Shown here in pieces: positions 16,786 to 24,603 of a DNA stretch of 64,000 nt. Made by a program: the position numbers and the translations under genes. The first letter of the stretch is position 1; every line of letters starts with the position of its first letter. Source of the DNA: Oerskovia paurometabola. GTDB taxonomy: Bacteria; Actinomycetota; Actinomycetes; Actinomycetales; Cellulomonadaceae. A model generated the notes under the pieces. The model was not told the DNA's origin. It ran no database searches and was given only the letters and a program-made list of their open reading frames with translations. Where the stretch lies: assembly GCF_016907365.1 (NCBI RefSeq), contig NZ_JAFBBV010000001.1, forward strand, positions 3,038,001 to 3,102,000, written 5' to 3'.

Positions 16786-18308
16786 GCGTTCACCCGAATT
16801 CGTGGGTCGAGGGCAGCGTAGATCAGGTCCGCCACGATGTTGGCGATGATCGCGAGCGCGGCGGTGATCAGGAGGTAGGCCATGACCGGCTCGATCTCAG
16901 CCTCCTGGAGCGAGTTGAGGAAGAGCGCGCCCATGCCGGGCCTGTTGAAGATCCGCTCCGTGACGACCGCACCACCGATGAGCGTGATGACGTCGATCGG
17001 GACGATCGTCGCGAGCGGGATCAACGAGTTGCGGAAGCCGTGGCGCATGATGACGGTGCGCTCGCTCAGCCCCTTGGCGCGGGCCGTGCGGATGTAGTCC
17101 TGGCTCATGACCTCGAGCATGCTCGAGCGCGAGTAGCGCGTGTACCCCGCGAAGGCGACCAGGATCAGCGTCAGGGTCGGCAGCAGCAGGTGCGTGTACT
17201 GGTCGAGGACCTGGACCCAGTAGTTGCCGCCGAGGTTCGGGGTCCGGTCACCGAACGTCGCGATGGGACGGCCGTTGATCGCGTTCGAGTTCACGTACGC
17301 GGGCCAGACCTGCATGACACGGTCGACGTAGATCATGGCCGCGACCACGAACGCCGTGATCCCGCCGGTCCGCGCGGAGACACCCCAGTCGGGTCCGCGG
17401 AACAGGAAGCCGACCAGGACGCCCACGCCGATCGCGACGAGCGCGAGGCCGAACATCATGAGGTGCGACGGGGTGACCGCGCTGAAGAAGCCTTGGAGCG
17501 GGTAGTAGAGGGCCACGCCGATGGCCACGGTCGCGAGCGCCGTGTAGAGGGCGCGGCGGTTGCGCAGGCCCGCGGAGAGCGCGGTCAGCGCGAACGCGAA
17601 GCCGACACCGGTGATGGCGATCAGCACGGGGCCCAGCTGCGGCCTGGACCACCAGTCGGTGAGCTGGACGTAGAGCATGACGCCGAGCGTGGCCGCGAAG
17701 GCCAGGCCGAAGGTCTGCAGCCTGCGCGTGACCGAACCGCCGATCGCGAGCACCCACAGCAGGCCCATGAGCGCCGCGACGACGATCAGGACCGGTATCG
17801 ACAGGGCCGGGTCCGCGAGGAAGTCGTTGAACCCGATGGCCCCCCACTGCTTGAGGAGGACGGCGACCCAGAACGAGGGCAGCGAGTAGAGCAGGAAGGA
17901 CAGGAAGATGATCAGGTAGTCGAACGTCGCGTACTGGCGCAGGGCGCTGACGATACCGACCGAGACACCGAGGATCAGCGACAGGACCGTGGCGGCCGTC
18001 ACGAGCTGGAGGGTCGAGCCGATCGCGTGCGAGACCATCGTGCCGACGTCCTGCCCGGAGCGCCAGGCGATGCCGAAGTCTCCCTGGAAGGCGTGGCCGA
18101 GCCACTGGAAGAAGCGCACCACGACGTTGGTGTCGAGGTTGAGCATGTCCTCGCGTGCGGCGATGCGGGCCGCCTTGTCCGCTCCGCGGTACTCCCGGAG
18201 GTCGGCCAAGGGGTCGATCGCCAGATCGACCAGGAGGTACATCAAGAAGATGGCCACGAACAGAGTGGCTATGCCGGCCAGAAGGCGGCGCGTAATGAAC
18301 GTCAACAC
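16782..18308 (-). CDS. Oligopeptide ABC transporter permease (DppB type), enlarged
   Basis: A 508-residue permease, against about 310-340 for the family. The N-terminus (FITRRLLAGIATLFVAIFLMYLLVDLA) and C-terminal core (DYIRTARAKGLSERTVIMRHGFRNSLIPLATIV, then IFNRPGMGALFLNSL) are normal DppB. Between them, about residues 165-370, lies an insertion with five or six further hydrophobic helices, followed by the expected YTHLLLPTLTLILVAFAGYTRYSRSSMLEV segment. The reading frame is intact, so it is a real extended form, not a frameshift. It overlaps dppC by ATGA and lies 238 bases downstream of the binding protein. Confidence 0.9.
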   Translation of the reverse strand: MLTFITRRLLAGIATLFVAIFLMYLLVDLAIDPLADLREYRGADKAARIAAREDMLNLDTNVVVRFFQWLGHAFQGDFGIAWRSGQDVGTMVSHAIGSTLQLVTAATVLSLILGVSVGIVSALRQYATFDYLIIFLSFLLYSLPSFWVAVLLKQWGAIGFNDFLADPALSIPVLIVVAALMGLLWVLAIGGSVTRRLQTFGLAFAATLGVMLYVQLTDWWSRPQLGPVLIAITGVGFAFALTALSAGLRNRRALYTALATVAIGVALYYPLQGFFSAVTPSHLMMFGLALVAIGVGVLVGFLFRGPDWGVSARTGGITAFVVAAMIYVDRVMQVWPAYVNSNAINGRPIATFGDRTPNLGGNYWVQVLDQYTHLLLPTLTLILVAFAGYTRYSRSSMLEVMSQDYIRTARAKGLSERTVIMRHGFRNSLIPLATIVPIDVITLIGGAVVTERIFNRPGMGALFLNSLQEAEIEPVMAYLLITAALAIIANIVADLIYAALDPRIRVNA

Positions 18309-18422
18309 GTTGGGATAAACCTCGCAGACGACTGAGGACTCGCGATCAGCGAGTCATTCTATTCCGCGGCCTGGCAGATGATGCACGGCGGATACTGCTG
18401 GCCGGCGTGTGCAGGCACGCGC

Positions 18423-18454
18423 GAGGGCGCCGGATGGGTGCTTCCGGCGCCCTC
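18423..18454 (-). terminator. Second hairpin between binding-protein and permease genes
   Basis: GAGGGCGCCGGA pairs perfectly with TCCGGCGCCCTC (12 bp, 8-base loop). Together with the hairpin at 18484-18520 it probably trims or partly stops transcripts so that the binding protein exceeds the permeases. Confidence 0.6.
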
Positions 18455-18483
18455 TCGTCGTCTCCGACCGAGGAGATCTTACG

Positions 18484-18520
18484 CGCTCGCGGGGAGGGGA
18501 TCACACCCTCCCCGCGAGCG
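18484..18520 (-). terminator. Hairpin directly after the binding-protein gene
   Basis: CGCTCGCGGGGAGGG pairs perfectly with CCCTCCCCGCGAGCG (15 bp, 7-base loop), 26 bases past the stop codon. Likely partial terminator or 3'-end stabiliser. Confidence 0.65.
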
Positions 18521-18546
18521 ACTCGTCTCACCTGACGGAGTCGGTA

Positions 18547-20394
18547 CTACTTGCTGGCCTCGGCGTTGCCGGTCGTCCAGTCCCAGAACCCGTAGAAGAT
18601 GCCCGGGGCGATCGTGAGCGGCTTGACGCCCGAGATCTTGGACTCGTTCCAGGCGGTGACGCCCGGGAACTGGAAGATGGTCACGCCGAACGCGTCGTCG
18701 ACGAGGTGCTTCTCGACGTCGCCGAGGATGCGGGTCTGCTCGGCCGGGTCGGTCTCGGTCTGCAGCTCGTCGAACAGCGCGTCGACCTCAGGGTTGGAGT
18801 ACCCGTAGTGGTTGTTCGTCGCGCCGGTGCGGTAGTTCGCGTCCGACTCGGTCACGGCGGTCGAGGTCGACTGCCAGCCGAAGAGCGCCGCGTCGTAGAA
18901 CGACTTCGCGCTGCTCAGGTCCGTGCCCCAGTCGGTCTGGACCTGGTACGGCGTGACCGTGAAGCCGGCCAGCGCGGCCGACTCGGTGATGAGCTGCGAC
19001 TGGTTGACACGACGCGTGTTGTTGGGGTCGAACAGCAGGCGGACGGAGACGGGCGAGGTGACGCCGGCCTCGGCCAGGAGCGCCTTGGCGCCCTCGATGT
19101 CGACCTGGTCGTACTGCGACTGGCCGTTCGCCGCGACGATGTCGTCGTAGGCGGGCGAGCCGGGGACCGTGGTGTACGAGTTGCGGATCTCGGCGTCCGG
19201 GTTCAGCGGCTTGATCAGGTTGTCGATGATCTGCTGGCGCGGGACCGTCTTGAGGAACGCCTGGCGGACCTTCTTGGCCTTCTCGGCGTCGCCACCGTAG
19301 GTGACCGGGTCGAAGGGTCCACCGTTGGAGAACTGCAGGTCGACGTGCTCGTACGTGCCCTCGGTCGCGGACTCGACCTGGACGCCGTCGAGAGCACCGA
19401 CCGCGGAGAGGATGTCAGCCGTGGACTGCGGGTTGATGAGGTCGACCTCACCGTTCTGCAGTGCCTGGACCTGGCCCATCGGGTCGCCGTTGTAGCGGAT
19501 GGTGACCTGGTCGATGCCGGCCTTGTGCTCGCCCTTGTACGACTCGTTGGCCTTCAGCGTGACGTACTGGTCCTTGACGAAGTCCGTCATGACGTACGCG
19601 CCGCTCGAGAGGTAGAGGTTCTCGTCGTCGGGGAGCTCGGTGTAGTTGAAGTCCTTGTTCCAGACGTTCGCGATCTTCTGCAGGCTCGCGATGTCACCGT
19701 CCTGGATGGCCTTCACGACGGCGTCGCTCGCCTCGGCAGCGTCCTCGATGCCGAGCGCGCGCTGGCCCACGACGTGTGCCGGGAGGTTCGGGGCGATCGC
19801 CGTCTCCCAGTCCGCGAAGGGCTTGGAGTAGGTGAACGTGATCGAGTCGTCCTCGATGACGGGGACGTCGGTCACGAGCGAGATGCCCGGGGACGAGGCG
19901 TCGAAGTAGACGCCGGCGTCGACGGCCTCCTGGTTCGTGACCTCGCCGGTCTCCTCGTCGTACTCCGGCTCGACGTTGTTGTACTTACCGGTCTGGGCGA
20001 CCCACTCGAGGAGGAGGTCGGCGGGGCCGGCCGCGACGCCGTCGGACCAGCCGGCGGTGTCCGCGTAGGTGTACTTGATCGTCAGCGGGTCGTCGGAGAC
20101 CTTCTCGTACGTGCCGTACGACTCGTCCGGAACCAGGTTCAGGTCCTCGTCGTAGTAGTTGAAGCCGGCGCGCATGAGGTAGAGCACGACGTTGTTCGCC
20201 GTGGCGTTACCGGTCATGGAGTTGCCGTTGTACGAGTAGAACGGCTGGTTCCACGCGATGTTGACGCTCTCGCTGTCGTTGATGCCTGCGCCGTCTTCGC
20301 TGTTGCCGTCGCCGGACCCACCGGCGCACGCGGAGAGCGCCAGTGCGCTCGCCGCCACGGCTGCGACAGCCGCAGACTTCCGTGAGATCTTCAA
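18547..20394 (-). CDS. Oligopeptide-binding lipoprotein (SBP_bac_5)
   Basis: A 615-residue extracytoplasmic solute-binding protein, family 5, for oligopeptides or a similar solute. A lipoprotein signal (MKISRKSAAVAAVAASALALSAC) places the lipidated Cys at residue 23, followed by a GGSGDGNSEDG linker. The fold segments include FNYYDEDLNLVPD, YADTAGWSDGVAAGPADLLLEW and QVTIRYNGDPMGQVQALQNGEVDLINPQ. The start codon is TTG at 20394, with GAGGAGG four bases upstream; no ATG or GTG fits. First gene of the transporter operon, with substrate specificity unknown. Confidence 0.92.
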   Translation of the reverse strand: MKISRKSAAVAAVAASALALSACAGGSGDGNSEDGAGINDSESVNIAWNQPFYSYNGNSMTGNATANNVVLYLMRAGFNYYDEDLNLVPDESYGTYEKVSDDPLTIKYTYADTAGWSDGVAAGPADLLLEWVAQTGKYNNVEPEYDEETGEVTNQEAVDAGVYFDASSPGISLVTDVPVIEDDSITFTYSKPFADWETAIAPNLPAHVVGQRALGIEDAAEASDAVVKAIQDGDIASLQKIANVWNKDFNYTELPDDENLYLSSGAYVMTDFVKDQYVTLKANESYKGEHKAGIDQVTIRYNGDPMGQVQALQNGEVDLINPQSTADILSAVGALDGVQVESATEGTYEHVDLQFSNGGPFDPVTYGGDAEKAKKVRQAFLKTVPRQQIIDNLIKPLNPDAEIRNSYTTVPGSPAYDDIVAANGQSQYDQVDIEGAKALLAEAGVTSPVSVRLLFDPNNTRRVNQSQLITESAALAGFTVTPYQVQTDWGTDLSSAKSFYDAALFGWQSTSTAVTESDANYRTGATNNHYGYSNPEVDALFDELQTETDPAEQTRILGDVEKHLVDDAFGVTIFQFPGVTAWNESKISGVKPLTIAPGIFYGFWDWTTGNAEASK

Positions 20395-20726
20395 TGTTCC
20401 TCCTCAAGGGGATGGTGGGTTCCCCGTCGACGTGCCCCGCAGCAGCACTGCGCGCGGAGCTCGGCGACACTCGCGGGAGACCCACCATTGGTTTGGGGCA
20501 ACGGTACCGACCAAGATGGGCGACTTCACCCGGTTGCACCTTTCGAGCGGCCGATCGTTACCGAGTTGATACTGGCCGGTACGGTGCTGTTTCCCATTCG
20601 ATACCCGGAGAAACCGGTACGTAACGGACCGGAAACACAGGACGGGCGCCCCCTGCGTCTCACGATGCGGCGGCGCCCGTCCCATAACCGGCGAATGTGG
20701 CAGACCTCATAGCGGCCCGCCAGGGG
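20395..20726. other. Intergenic region between dppA-like gene and ychF
   Basis: These 332 bases hold the upstream region of the binding-protein gene and, at the right end, the ychF terminator. Several TACCG/CGGTA words recur, but I cannot pick a convincing -35/-10 pair or any ORF. Confidence 0.5.
20640..20682 (-). terminator. Terminator hairpin after ychF
   Basis: GGACGGGCGCC pairs with GGCGCCCGTCC (11 bp); inside the 21-base gap GCGTC and GATGC can extend the stem with one wobble. It starts 44 bases beyond the ychF stop. Confidence 0.6.
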
Positions 20727-21812
20727 TCAGACGTTGAAGCGGAACTCCACCACGTCGCCGTCGACCATCACGTAGTCCTTGCCCTCGATGCGGGCCTTGC
20801 CGGCCGCCCGGGCCGCCGCCACGGAGCCCGTCTCGACGAGGTCGTCGAACGAGATCACCTCGGCCTTGATGAAGCCACGCTCGAAGTCGGTGTGGATGAC
20901 CCCGGCCGCCTGCGGCGCGGTCCACCCCTTGCGGATGGTCCAGGCGCGCGACTCCTTGGGCCCGGCCGTGAGATAGGTCTGCAGGCCGAGCGTGTCGAAC
21001 CCGACGCGCGCGAGCTGGTCGAGACCGGACTCCTCCTGGCCCGTCTCCGCGAGCATCTCGGCCGCCTCCTCGGGCTCGAGCTCGACGAGCTCGGACTCGA
21101 ACTTGGCGTCGAGGAAGATCGCCTGCGCGGGCGCGACGAGCGCGCGCAGCTCGGCCTTGCGCTCCTCGTCCACGAGGCCCGCGTCGTCGGTGTTGAAGAC
21201 GTAGATGAACGGCTTGGCCGTCATGAGCTGAAGGCTCGCGATCTCGGCCAGGTCCAGCCCGGCGGCCTTCGCGCCCTGGAACAGGGTGATGCCCTGCTCG
21301 AGCAGGGTCTGCGCCTTCTGGGCCGCGGCGAGCAGGACGGGGTCGCCCTTCTTGATCTTGACCTCCTTCTCGAGGCGCGGGAGCGCCTTCTCGAGGGTCT
21401 GGAGGTCCGCGAGGATCAGCTCGGTGCTGATGGTCTCGATGTCGTCCGCCGAGTCCGTCGACCCCTCGACGCGGATCACGTCGGGGTCGTCGAACGCGCG
21501 GGTCACCTGGCAGATCGCGTCCGCCTCACGGATGTTCGCGAGGAACTTGTTGCCGAGCCCCTCCCCCTCGCTCGCACCCTTGACGATGCCCGCGATGTCC
21601 ACGAAGGACACGGTCGCGGGCAGGATGCGCTCACTGCCGAAGATCTCCGCGAGCTTGTTCAGCCGCGGGTCCGGGAGGGACACGACGCCGACGTTCGGCT
21701 CGATCGTCGCGAACGGGTAGTTCGCCGCGAGGACCTGGTTGCGCGTCAGGGCGTTGAAGAGGGTGGACTTGCCGACGTTGGGCAGGCCGACGATGCCGAT
21801 AGTTAGAGCCAC
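20727..21812 (-). CDS. ychF: Redox-regulated ATPase/GTPase YchF
   Basis: A 361-residue Obg-family P-loop protein that prefers ATP and associates with ribosomes. Seen: G1 GLPNVGKSTLFNAL, FATIEPNVGVV, G3 DIAGIVKGASEGEGLGNKFLANIR, then the coiled helical domain and a C-terminal TGS domain (TAGPKESRAWTIRKGWTAPQAAGVIHTDFERGFIKAEV). The usual NKxD is replaced by FNTDDA, as in YchF generally. GTG at 21812 gives the conserved MALTIGIVG start; a TAGACT -10-like box lies 8 bases before it, so the mRNA may be leaderless. Confidence 0.95.
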   Translation of the reverse strand: MALTIGIVGLPNVGKSTLFNALTRNQVLAANYPFATIEPNVGVVSLPDPRLNKLAEIFGSERILPATVSFVDIAGIVKGASEGEGLGNKFLANIREADAICQVTRAFDDPDVIRVEGSTDSADDIETISTELILADLQTLEKALPRLEKEVKIKKGDPVLLAAAQKAQTLLEQGITLFQGAKAAGLDLAEIASLQLMTAKPFIYVFNTDDAGLVDEERKAELRALVAPAQAIFLDAKFESELVELEPEEAAEMLAETGQEESGLDQLARVGFDTLGLQTYLTAGPKESRAWTIRKGWTAPQAAGVIHTDFERGFIKAEVISFDDLVETGSVAAARAAGKARIEGKDYVMVDGDVVEFRFNV

Positions 21813-21882
21813 GGGGCCTGAGTCTACGCCGAGCGACCGTGCGCGCCGCTCGCGCCGGAGCAGGCGGCCGAACGGCCGGACG

Positions 21883-21901
21883 GCCCGACGGCGCCGCTCG
21901 C
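21883..21901 (-). repeat. Copy of dispersed GCGAGCGGCGCCGTCGGGC repeat
   Basis: Read on the minus strand this is exactly the 19-base core. With the plus-strand copy at 21931-21959 it forms a perfect 21-bp inverted repeat (21881-21901 against 21941-21961) with a 39-base loop in the ychF/exporter gap. Confidence 0.6.
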
Positions 21902-21930
21902 GCCGGGCGACCACGTGCACTGCTGCACGG

Positions 21931-21959
21931 GCGCACCTGGGCGAGCGGCGCCGTCGGGC
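21931..21959 (+). repeat. Copy of dispersed repeat, long form
   Basis: The 29 bases match 28 of 29 bases of the copy at 33794-33822 (other strand); extending six bases further gives 33 of 35. It lies in non-coding DNA between ychF and the exporter permease. Confidence 0.6.
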
Positions 21960-21974
21960 CGCTGCGGGGACCGC

Positions 21975-23561
21975 CTACTTGTAGCTCATGACCTGCTGGA
22001 GGAGCTCCGGGCCGCGCTGGTCGACCAGGCGGCCGCCCCAGCGCATGCCCACCACGAGGAAGACCACCCCGAGGCCGACGCCCACGACCAGCGCGAGCCA
22101 GCCCCAGACCGCCGCCCCCGTCAGGACGTTCGTGAGCGCCAGCCCCGCGGCCGGCAGGCACAGCGCCGTGAGGACCAGCATCGTGATCATCTGGGCGACC
22201 AGCGTCGCCATCGCGGCGCCCTGGGGAGACTTGAACGGGCTGTCCCCCGGCTTCGGTACCGGGTAGAGCAGGCGCGCCGAGACCACGCTCGACACGCCCA
22301 GCCCCGCACCGAGCACACCCAGGCTCAGCCCGATCGTGGCGACCAGGAGGTCCCAGCGCCCCGTGAACGCGACCGAGCCCACCGCGAAGACCAGCACGAC
22401 CGGCACCCCGATGACCGCGGCCGCGACCACACGGCCCGCGCGGTCCGCGAACCCGCTCACGCCCGACGACACCTGGGTCCAGAACGCCGTGTGGTCGTAC
22501 GCGACGTCCGCCGAGATCGCGAACCCGAACGTGAAGGCCGTGACCGGGCCCAGCACGAGCATGAGCTCGACGAACCCGTCGCCGCCGTCGGCCCGCATGC
22601 TCGACCCGACGAACCACAGCAGGACCGGGAGCAGCGGGACCACGGCGATCGAACCCGAGTAGCGCGGGTCCCGGAACCAGTACGTCAGGCAGCGTGCCGC
22701 CACGGCTCCCACGGGCGTCGCGGGGAAACGGTCGAACCAGCCGAGCCCCTTGGACTTGCCGGCCGAGGCGCCGCCGTGCGGCGCGACCAGGGCCTTGGCG
22801 AGCGCGCGGTCCCACACGACCCACGCCGCGACCAGGACGACCACCGCGATGGCGAGCCGCACGAGCGCGAGGCCCCAGGCGCCGTCGGACACCGCGGACG
22901 CGACCGCCCACGGCGCACCGAACGGCGTCCACCCCAGGACGTCCGCGATGACCGGCAGCACCTCCTGGCCGCGAGCGATCGCCGACGTCGCCCAGCCGAT
23001 GATCGGCCCGGCGAGCATGAGCGGCACGAACGCCGCGATCGACAGGACCTCGCGGTAGCGCCGCGAGTCGAGCAGCGGGGCGAGCGCGGTCGTCGTCGCA
23101 CGGGACCCGACGACGCACAGCGCGACCGCGAGCAGCGCGCCCACGAGCGCGGCCACGGCCGCGAGCGGCGAACGCCACCACGCGAGCGCCGTCCCGGCCG
23201 AGGCGACGAGCGTCACGATCCCCGGGATGCCCACGAGACCCGCGACCGCGAGCCCCGCGAGGAGCTGACGCTGCGGCACCGCGAACGTCACGAAGCGCTG
23301 CGGGTCGAGCGTCGCGTCCACGCCGAACGCGAACAGCGGCACGATCCACCACGCGAGCACGACGACCGAGCCGACGATCGTGATGATCTGGCCCGCCACC
23401 TCGGGGGCCGTGGTGCCCAGGACCGTCAGGCCGACCAGGGCCATCGAGATGACGCCCAGCCCGTAGAGGATGCCGAGGACCAGCCCCACCGTCTGCCACA
23501 CGCTCTTCTTGAGCGTGTTGCGCAGGAGGGTGAGCTTGAGCCTTACGAGGTGCGCAACCAC
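21975..23561 (-). CDS. ABC exporter membrane subunit
   Basis: A 528-residue polytopic protein with about a dozen hydrophobic segments (for example SVWQTVGLVLGILYGLGVISM, LLAGLAVAGLVGIPGIVTLVA, VVLVAAWVVWDRALA, LLVATIGLSLGVLGAGLGVSS). It has no BPD_transp_1 motif and resembles the ABC-2-like exporters of actinobacteria; substrate unknown. The start is GTG at 23561, overlapping the ATPase gene by 19 bases, so the two are translated together. Upstream in-frame sequence belongs to the ATPase gene in another frame and is not coding here. Confidence 0.85.
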   Translation of the reverse strand: MVAHLVRLKLTLLRNTLKKSVWQTVGLVLGILYGLGVISMALVGLTVLGTTAPEVAGQIITIVGSVVVLAWWIVPLFAFGVDATLDPQRFVTFAVPQRQLLAGLAVAGLVGIPGIVTLVASAGTALAWWRSPLAAVAALVGALLAVALCVVGSRATTTALAPLLDSRRYREVLSIAAFVPLMLAGPIIGWATSAIARGQEVLPVIADVLGWTPFGAPWAVASAVSDGAWGLALVRLAIAVVVLVAAWVVWDRALAKALVAPHGGASAGKSKGLGWFDRFPATPVGAVAARCLTYWFRDPRYSGSIAVVPLLPVLLWFVGSSMRADGGDGFVELMLVLGPVTAFTFGFAISADVAYDHTAFWTQVSSGVSGFADRAGRVVAAAVIGVPVVLVFAVGSVAFTGRWDLLVATIGLSLGVLGAGLGVSSVVSARLLYPVPKPGDSPFKSPQGAAMATLVAQMITMLVLTALCLPAAGLALTNVLTGAAVWGWLALVVGVGLGVVFLVVGMRWGGRLVDQRGPELLQQVMSYK

Positions 23562-24439
23562 GACAGCCCCTCCGTCGTGTGACGCCCGCCCACGAGGTCC
23601 ACGAAACGGTCCTCCAGGCTCTGGCCCGCGCGGACCTCGTCCACGGTGCCGGCCGCGAGCACGTGCCCGCCCGCGATGACCGCGACGTGGTCGCACATGC
23701 GCTGGACCAGGTCCATGACGTGCGAGGACACGATGACCGTGCCGCCGCTCGCGACGTAGCCGTTGAGGATCTCGCGGATGTTGGCCGCGGAGACCGGGTC
23801 GACGGCCTCGAACGGCTCGTCGAGCACGAGCAGGTTCGGGGCGTGGATCAGCGCCGAGGCCAGTGCGATCTTCTTGGTCATGCCCGCCGAGTAGTCGACC
23901 ACGAACGTGTTCGCGTCGGCCGCCAGGCCCAGGGCCTCGAGCAGGTCCGCGGTGCGCTCGGCGACCGTCTCGCGGTCCATGCCGCGCAGCAGGCCCGCGT
24001 ACGTGATGAGCTGCGCGCCCGTGAGCCGGTCGAACAGGCGCACGCCGTCCGGGAGGATGCCCAGCAGACGCTTGCCCTCGAGCGGGTTCGCCCACAGGTC
24101 CAGGCCGTGCACGTGGACCGAGCCGAAGTCCGGGCGCAGCAGACCCGTGGCCATCGACAGCGCGGTCGTCTTGCCCGCGCCGTTGGGGCCGACGAGCCCG
24201 TAGAACGAGCCGGCGGGGACGTCGAGGTCGATGCCCGCCACGGCGATCTTCTCGCCGAACTTCTTCCACAGCCCGCGCACCGACAGCGCGGGGGCCGTGC
24301 CCGCCGCGTCGGTCGGGGGCGTGGGCGTCGCAGGGGCGAGCACGGGCGCGGCGGTCTGCAGGCCAGGCGCTGCGGGTGCTGCCGGGGCGGTGTCGTCGAC
24401 GGGTGGGAACTGGTCGCGGGGCTCAGGATCGTGGGCCAT
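23543..24439 (-). CDS. ABC exporter ATPase
   Basis: A 298-residue nucleotide-binding subunit. A Pro/Ala/Thr-rich N-terminus of about 50 residues precedes Walker A (GPNGAGKTTALSMA), Q-loop region ILPDGVRLFDRLTG, a signature written YSAGMTKK in place of LSGGQ, Walker B LLVLDEPFEAVDP and the switch His in VSSHVMD. Unusual signature letters like these are common in ABC-2 exporters. ATG at 24439; TAGGTT lies 7 bases before it, suggesting a leaderless mRNA. It forms a two-gene unit with the overlapping membrane subunit. Confidence 0.9.
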   Translation of the reverse strand: MAHDPEPRDQFPPVDDTAPAAPAAPGLQTAAPVLAPATPTPPTDAAGTAPALSVRGLWKKFGEKIAVAGIDLDVPAGSFYGLVGPNGAGKTTALSMATGLLRPDFGSVHVHGLDLWANPLEGKRLLGILPDGVRLFDRLTGAQLITYAGLLRGMDRETVAERTADLLEALGLAADANTFVVDYSAGMTKKIALASALIHAPNLLVLDEPFEAVDPVSAANIREILNGYVASGGTVIVSSHVMDLVQRMCDHVAVIAGGHVLAAGTVDEVRAGQSLEDRFVDLVGGRHTTEGLSWLRTS

Positions 24440-24603
24440 ACGGACAAACCTAGTGGAGCCGGACGGCCTCTCCCCAGGAGATATGTCACGTCTTTCCAGG
24501 TGGGAGCCGGATTCACCCGTGCGGGCGGTCGCGCGAGGACCTCCGACGCGCCCGACGACGCAGCTCCCCGTCCCGTGTGGGTACCACCTGGCAGAGTGCG
24601 GGC

